This document shows positions 6,891-10,876 of a DNA stretch of 10,876 nucleotides, in pieces. Numbering within the stretch: position 1 is the first letter of the stretch; the number at the start of each line of letters is the position of its first letter. Location of the stretch: positions 1 through 10,876 of the forward strand of contig CAYZEZ010000170.1 in NCBI GenBank assembly GCA_964477295.1, in the 5' to 3' direction. The translations under genes were made by a program, and so were the position numbers. Source of the stretch: CAYZEZ01 sp964477295. GTDB lineage: Bacteria; Bacteroidota; Bacteroidia; Bacteroidales; SM23-62. The notes beneath the pieces are model-generated. The model saw only the letters and a list, made by a program, of their open reading frames with translations, was not told where the DNA came from and searched no databases.

Positions 6891-7823
6891 TTATTCCTCA
6901 GATTCCCACCAATTCAATACCCTCAGAGCGCGAAGCGTATTCCATCTGCTGGGCTTGCCTGTTGTTTCGAGCTCGAAAAATACTTTCCCACCATACCTTG
7001 CCGGCAGCTTCCACAAACCTTCCGATGTACGCTTTGAATAGATAAGGTCTATGGCATCCTGCATCCGAGGATCCGTATCTGTGTCAGATTTCTGAAAATA
7101 ATCCAATACCCGCATCACATCATAATACCATCTTGGCGGGAAATGAAACCTGGTCATCCGGTCATTTGCCACCTTCCCCGTACGATGCGACTTATAAAGA
7201 CGATGTTCCAGCAGAAATTCAATGGCCCTGTCGCGGCTCCTGGCAATATCCATGCGGTGTGCTGTAAACTTTTCCAGGTATTCATATAAACCTTCGAGTA
7301 CACTAATTGTAGTATGAAATGAACTGTGGATAGCCCCATTGCATTTCTGACAATTCCATCCCCCATCTTTCATCTGTTCATTCAATAAATGCTCCGCCAT
7401 TAAAACCAATCTGTCGTCCCTGATATTAAAGTAAGCCAGGATAGAAAGAATCATGCCGGTTACGCATGTCTCGCTCTGATTCCAGGATTTCCAGAAATTT
7501 ATACCCCCATCGGCATAAAATCCTTTGTTTAGCAAGACCATGCCACCCTTCTGTGCCTTTTTGTTCCCTGGATCAAGTCCCATTCTTTTCAACAATAATA
7601 ATGTATAGGTAGTTGAGGTCCATTTGGGGGAATAGAGCTTCCCGCTCCACATATCATTATTATCCTGAAGACTGAGCAGGCGGTATCCCCATCCTTCCCG
7701 TGAAATATTATTTCGTGATTCCCGGACTGTTTTATCATCAGTGTTCAACAGATCCTGCTGAACCTGCCAGACTATGGATGGATCTCCCTGTAACAACCAT
7801 TCAATGATTGACCTGTCCGTCAT
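6891..7823 (-). CDS. Prenyltransferase/squalene-cyclase-like alpha-alpha barrel protein, unknown function
   Basis: This 310-residue protein has the alternating-helix look of the terpenoid cyclase/protein prenyltransferase fold. It starts SIIEWLLQGDPSIVWQVQQDLL (5-26) and has QW-like repeats: AEHLLNEQMKDGGWN (143-157), a GFYADGGINFW element (101-111) and RTSEGLWKLP (265-274). HSSFHTTISVLEGLYEYL (166-183) follows the central repeat. The hopene-cyclase DxDD acid motif is absent and the length is half that of a true squalene-hopene cyclase, so it is unlikely to cyclise squalene. C158-x2-C161-x4-H166-x3-H170 could bind a metal; whether this is conserved is unknown. No signal peptide or membrane segment is seen, so it is probably cytoplasmic. 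It starts 16 bases after the hydro-lyase stop, which indicates cotranscription. It may be a lyase, a cyclase of a smaller substrate, or a binding protein. The fold is likely; the function is not known. Confidence 0.75.
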   Translation of the reverse strand: MTDRSIIEWLLQGDPSIVWQVQQDLLNTDDKTVRESRNNISREGWGYRLLSLQDNNDMWSGKLYSPKWTSTTYTLLLLKRMGLDPGNKKAQKGGMVLLNKGFYADGGINFWKSWNQSETCVTGMILSILAYFNIRDDRLVLMAEHLLNEQMKDGGWNCQKCNGAIHSSFHTTISVLEGLYEYLEKFTAHRMDIARSRDRAIEFLLEHRLYKSHRTGKVANDRMTRFHFPPRWYYDVMRVLDYFQKSDTDTDPRMQDAIDLIYSKRTSEGLWKLPARYGGKVFFELETTGKPSRWNTLRALRVLNWWESEE

Positions 7824-7839
7824 ATACCACTATATTTAA

Positions 7840-9618
7840 TCATTTACTTTTTTGCATCCAGTTCACCAATCCTTTGTGCTTAATGATATCCAACAATTTA
7901 TCTGGTAATGGATCTATCTTAAAACTTTCCTTGTTTATTATAACTGAACCGGCATTTAAATCGACATGAACATTATCGCCTGGTTTATAAGCATTTACCA
8001 TGCCCGGATGAACAATTAAAACCAATCCCTGATTGATGGCCGACCGGAAGAAAATCCGGTTGACCGATTTTACGATTACGGCCTTAACACCCGCATATGC
8101 CAGACCAACAGCAGGATGCTCTCGTGAGCTGCCACATCCAAAATTTTCACCGGCAATGATCACATCACCCTTTTCGATCTCCCCGGCAAAACGTTCATCA
8201 AATCCCTTAAAAAGATGTGGCTTAATAGCCCCCGCATCAGAGCTTAACACATTGTACGTCAGGTTACCTGCAAACATCTGGTCCGTGTTGAGGTGATTAA
8301 TATCTGAATAATCCCAGACTCCATTTACTCTCCGGTGATCATCCTTGTTGATTACAGGAGTTACTTCAGAGAGCCTGGTATATGGAAATTTCATTTCCTG
8401 CACAGATTGAACCGGCATTGTAATTTTCCCTGTCAATGCCGAATGGGCAACTGTTGCCGGAGATGCCAGGTAGATCTCTGCGTTCTTATTACCCATTCTC
8501 CCAAGAAAATTTCTGTTTGCTGTAGAGATGACGGTATAGCCATCTGCAGGAATCCCTTGTCCCGTGCCAAGGCAAGGTCCGCAGGAAGAACTTAACACAT
8601 TTGCACCCGACTTGATCAATTTTGATATGAGCCCTTCCTCAATTGCCTGCAGGTATATTTCCCTGGAAGCCGGGATGACCAGTAACTGAAATCCTTTGGC
8701 CACCTGCTTGCCTTTTAATATTTCAGTGGCAATGCGAATATCTTCAATGCGGCCATTGGTACAGGTACCGATCAATCCCTGATGGATATCTTTGCCTTCA
8801 AACTCCCTGACGGTTTTAATGTTATCCACGTGGTGTGGAGCGGCGACCAGGGGGACTACTTCTGAAAGGTCAATTTCAATCTCCATAGAATAAACGGCGT
8901 CATTATCTGCCCAGACACCTGTAAAATGATCATTTCCAAAATATTCTTTGAATACTTCATCTGTAGGGAACACAGCGTTTTTTGCCCCCATTTCGGAGGC
9001 CAGGTTTGCAATAGTCATCCTGTCGGAGACAGACAATGTTTTTACCCCCTTCCCGTGGTATTCTATCGACTTGTAATTGGCACCTGCTGAACCAATCATT
9101 CCAATGATCCAGAGGGACAGATCTTTTGCATAAACCCCTTGTGTTAGTTTGCCCAGCAGGGTTATTTTTATAGTTTCCGGAACCCTGAACCATGTTTCGC
9201 CCCTTTTCCAGATACCAGCGGTTTCGGTCCGGTCGATCCCGCATGCCAGGGCATTAAATGCTCCGGCTGTGCAGGTGTGAGAGTCGCTGCCAACGATTAT
9301 CATTCCCGGATAAGCATGGTACGACATAATCTGATGGCATATACCCCGTCCGGCATCATAAAATTTGGATATTCCCTGGCCCTTCACAAAATCTCTTACA
9401 GACTGGTAATCTGTTGCGAGTTTGGCATTGGTTGGAGGGGCATTATGATCCAGAACAATTAAAAGCTGGTCGGGATCAAACACCCTGGAACCGCCCATTT
9501 GCTGGAAGGTTTTATTGATGCTCGCTGAATTATCATGGGATAAGACAAGATCTGGTTCCCTGAATACTATTGAGCCCACCGGAGCGTTTAATATTTTTTC
9601 TACGAAGGTTTGTTTCAT
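7840..9618 (-). CDS. Single-chain aconitase/3-isopropylmalate dehydratase-type hydro-lyase (large and small domains fused)
   Basis: This 4Fe-4S hydro-lyase would isomerise or dehydrate a hydroxy-di- or tricarboxylic acid. The LeuC-like catalytic part (about 1-415) shows LSHDNS (26-31), LDHNAPP (56-62), GSDSHTCTAGAF (110-121), and the cluster cysteines C286 in GTCTNGR and C346/C349 in SSCGPCLG. The LeuD-like swivel part (about 445-592) shows GENFGCGSSREH (490-501) with the active-site Ser/Arg, then VNRIFFRSAINQGL (519-532). The usual isopropylmalate isomerase is two proteins; here both are joined in one 592-residue chain, about the sum of the short LeuC2 and LeuD2 forms and much shorter than aconitase A. 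Possible substrates include isopropylmalate, citramalate, dimethylmalate or homoaconitate relatives, and sequence alone does not decide. It is the first gene of the proposed four-gene operon. The start at 9618 lies two bases from a run of heptamer repeats and has no Shine-Dalgarno. Confidence 0.9.
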   Translation of the reverse strand: MKQTFVEKILNAPVGSIVFREPDLVLSHDNSASINKTFQQMGGSRVFDPDQLLIVLDHNAPPTNAKLATDYQSVRDFVKGQGISKFYDAGRGICHQIMSYHAYPGMIIVGSDSHTCTAGAFNALACGIDRTETAGIWKRGETWFRVPETIKITLLGKLTQGVYAKDLSLWIIGMIGSAGANYKSIEYHGKGVKTLSVSDRMTIANLASEMGAKNAVFPTDEVFKEYFGNDHFTGVWADNDAVYSMEIEIDLSEVVPLVAAPHHVDNIKTVREFEGKDIHQGLIGTCTNGRIEDIRIATEILKGKQVAKGFQLLVIPASREIYLQAIEEGLISKLIKSGANVLSSSCGPCLGTGQGIPADGYTVISTANRNFLGRMGNKNAEIYLASPATVAHSALTGKITMPVQSVQEMKFPYTRLSEVTPVINKDDHRRVNGVWDYSDINHLNTDQMFAGNLTYNVLSSDAGAIKPHLFKGFDERFAGEIEKGDVIIAGENFGCGSSREHPAVGLAYAGVKAVIVKSVNRIFFRSAINQGLVLIVHPGMVNAYKPGDNVHVDLNAGSVIINKESFKIDPLPDKLLDIIKHKGLVNWMQKSK

Positions 9619-9620
9619 GG

Positions 9621-9655
9621 TCAGAAGACAGAATTCAGAAGTCAGAAGTCAGAAG
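9621..9655. repeat. Five tandem 7-bp repeats (TCAGAAG)
   Basis: The 35 bases are five head-to-tail heptamers: TCAGAAG, ACAGAAT, TCAGAAG, TCAGAAG and TCAGAAG. Four are identical and the second has two changes. On the minus strand they read CTTCTGA and stop two bases before the ATG of the hydro-lyase, so they form its immediate 5' leader. From memory, similar heptamers occur between Bacteroidota genes, often after S23-type genes. Confidence 0.9.
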
Positions 9656-9659
9656 GGCT

Positions 9660-9784
9660 TCATCCTGATGCACTGTCATTAATTTGATGTTTAATTGCAC
9701 TTATATATGATGATAACAATTTTGAGACTTCTTCAAGGTATGTCATTAAACTTAAAATATCGCAGCTAACTTTTATATCGAAGG
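9660..9784 (-). pseudogene. Probable C-terminal remnant of an S23-type four-helix-bundle protein
   Basis: Between asnA and the hydro-lyase an open minus-strand frame ends at TGA (9662-9660). Its last 35 codons include TYLEEVSKLLSSYISAIK, which resembles the final helix of the S23/IVP four-helix-bundle family (pattern LEEhsKhLxxhIxxIK). No upstream part of such a gene remains: the frame runs into the end of asnA in another phase. The only internal ATG (9746) would give 28 residues. It may be a relic of an inserted S23 cassette, together with the adjoining heptamers. The resemblance is from memory and short, so it could be chance. No terminator for asnA and no promoter for the hydro-lyase is obvious here. 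Confidence 0.4.
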
Positions 9785-10819
9785 CTACATCAAAAAAATC
9801 CCCGTCCTCCTGCAATGCTCAACCATTTCCCCGGGCCATATGCTGGTCTGTACTTCTCCGATGTGTGCTTTGCGAAGGAAATACATGCATAACCTTGATT
9901 GACCGATACCGCCTCCTATGGATTCAGGAAACTCTCCATTTAGAAGGCGCCGGTGGAACATTAAGTCTTTCCTTTCTTCCTTATCCTGGATTTTTAGCTG
10001 TCGCAGCAGTGCTTCTTTGTCGACGCGGATCCCCATGGAAGAAATCTCAAAAGCAGATTCAAGCACAGGGTTCCAGATAATAATATCTCCATTCAAACCT
10101 TTATAGCCACCAGTGGTTTTGGTCGACCAGTCATCGTAATCGGGCGCCCTTCCGTCGTGCGGTTTTCCGTTTGGCAGATTGTTGCCAATACCGATGATGA
10201 ATACTGCACCATATTTCTCAGCTACCTTGTTCTCACGTTCTTTAGGACTCAAATCCGGGAATTCCTGGTACATCTCCTCGGTATGCATAAAATGGATCTT
10301 CTCCGGAAGCAATGGGTTAATATCAGGATAATTCTCATAAACCACAAACTCAGTACGTTTCATTACAGAGTAGATACCATTGACGATCTCCTTAAGAAAA
10401 CCTAGATTCCGGTCTTCGGCACGTATATTCTTCTCCCAATCCCATTGATCAACATAAATGGAATGAATATTATCCAGTTCCTCATCCGGCCTGAGAGCAT
10501 TCATATCAGTGTAAATGCCATAATCCATGGCAATACAGTAATCTGCCAGTATCATCCTTTTCCATTTCGCCAGGGAGTGAACTACTTCGGCAACTGAATT
10601 GTCCATATCCTTAATCTCGAAGGAAACAGGTCTTTCTATACCGTTCAGATCGTCATTGATCCCTGTGCCCCTGAGTACAAACAGCGGGGCAGTCACCCTC
10701 CTGAGCTTGAGTTCAGTTGCCAGGTTCAGTTCAAAAAAGTCTTTGATCAGCTTAATTGCTTTCTCTGTCTGCTTTAAGTTCAGCAAAGATTTGTAGCCTC
10801 TCGGAATAATAAGTCTCAT
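9785..10819 (-). CDS. asnA: Aspartate-ammonia ligase (asparagine synthetase A)
   Basis: This enzyme makes asparagine from aspartate, ammonia and ATP in the cytoplasm, and is structurally related to class II aminoacyl-tRNA synthetase catalytic domains. The 344 residues are slightly longer than the roughly 330 of the E. coli enzyme and cover the whole protein. Visible family blocks are LRGTGINDDLNGIERPVSF (49-67), the signature HSIYVDQWDWEK (119-130), GGYKGLNGDIIIWNP (237-251), FEISSMGIRVD (257-267) and GGGIGQSRLCM (302-312), which holds the motif-3-type arginine R309. The ATG at 10819 matches the family start (MRLIIPRGYKSL). It is on the same strand as the downstream operon, but the 166-base gap with its repeats suggests a separate unit. 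Upstream (10820-10876) the minus strand is T-rich with a TATTTTTT box (10852-10845), a weak -7 candidate; no -33 element is visible before the edge. Confidence 0.96.
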   Translation of the reverse strand: MRLIIPRGYKSLLNLKQTEKAIKLIKDFFELNLATELKLRRVTAPLFVLRGTGINDDLNGIERPVSFEIKDMDNSVAEVVHSLAKWKRMILADYCIAMDYGIYTDMNALRPDEELDNIHSIYVDQWDWEKNIRAEDRNLGFLKEIVNGIYSVMKRTEFVVYENYPDINPLLPEKIHFMHTEEMYQEFPDLSPKERENKVAEKYGAVFIIGIGNNLPNGKPHDGRAPDYDDWSTKTTGGYKGLNGDIIIWNPVLESAFEISSMGIRVDKEALLRQLKIQDKEERKDLMFHRRLLNGEFPESIGGGIGQSRLCMYFLRKAHIGEVQTSIWPGEMVEHCRRTGIFLM

Positions 10820-10876
10820 GTTATTTTATTTAGTTACAGGTTAAAAAAAATATTATCACTTAACCCCTCGTGGCCC

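Noticed and set aside
6891..7823. Calling the cyclase-fold gene a squalene-hopene cyclase
   Set aside because: It is half the needed length, lacks DxDD, and has no membrane-binding segment.
7840..9618. Assigning leuC/leuD or acn
   Set aside because: The fused short architecture and absence of pathway neighbours leave the substrate open.

Overview
The window reads as chromosomal DNA from a member of the Bacteroidota, probably a Bacteroidales/Marinilabiliales-type organism. The evidence is indirect: starts with no purine-rich Shine-Dalgarno, A/T-rich spacers, promoter-like boxes of the Bacteroidota form (TTTG, about 19 bases, then TAnnTTTG), a likely remnant of an S23-type four-helix-bundle gene with TCAGAAG heptamers, and protein families that resemble those of this phylum. 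No CRISPR array, insertion sequence or phage gene was seen. Apart from one tRNA and one small membrane-protein gene, every gene lies on the minus strand.

Left end (1-1951, minus strand). A full-length aromatic-L-amino-acid-decarboxylase-type PLP enzyme is followed by a short-chain dehydrogenase of the tropinone-reductase-like group, cut by the window edge. A 12-bp hairpin lies in the 51-base gap between them. They could act in sequence in amine metabolism, but that is only inferred from adjacency.

Middle (1952-3571). A tRNA-Arg(UCU) with a perfect-stem terminator reads rightward, followed by a DUF2721-type membrane protein. Converging on it is a small exported or membrane-anchored protein, built of three degenerate ~24-residue repeats, with its own predicted promoter and a strong intrinsic terminator.

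Main block (3572-9618, minus strand). Four closely spaced genes look like one operon, in transcription order: a single-chain aconitase/isopropylmalate-dehydratase-type hydro-lyase (large and swivel domains fused), a 310-residue terpenoid-cyclase-fold protein lacking the hopene-cyclase acid motif, a ketopantoate-reductase-family oxidoreductase, and a Tat-exported calcineurin-like phosphoesterase with a C-terminal jelly-roll-like region. Spacings are 16, 44 and 2 bases. Three putative cytoplasmic proteins (hydro-lyase, cyclase-fold protein, reductase) joined to one exported phosphoesterase do not match any pathway I recognise. This is the best candidate here for an undescribed system.

Right end (9619-10876). 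AsnA-type aspartate-ammonia ligase lies upstream on the same strand. It is separated from the operon by 166 bases that hold a probable S23 C-terminal remnant and five tandem heptamers ending two bases before the hydro-lyase start codon.
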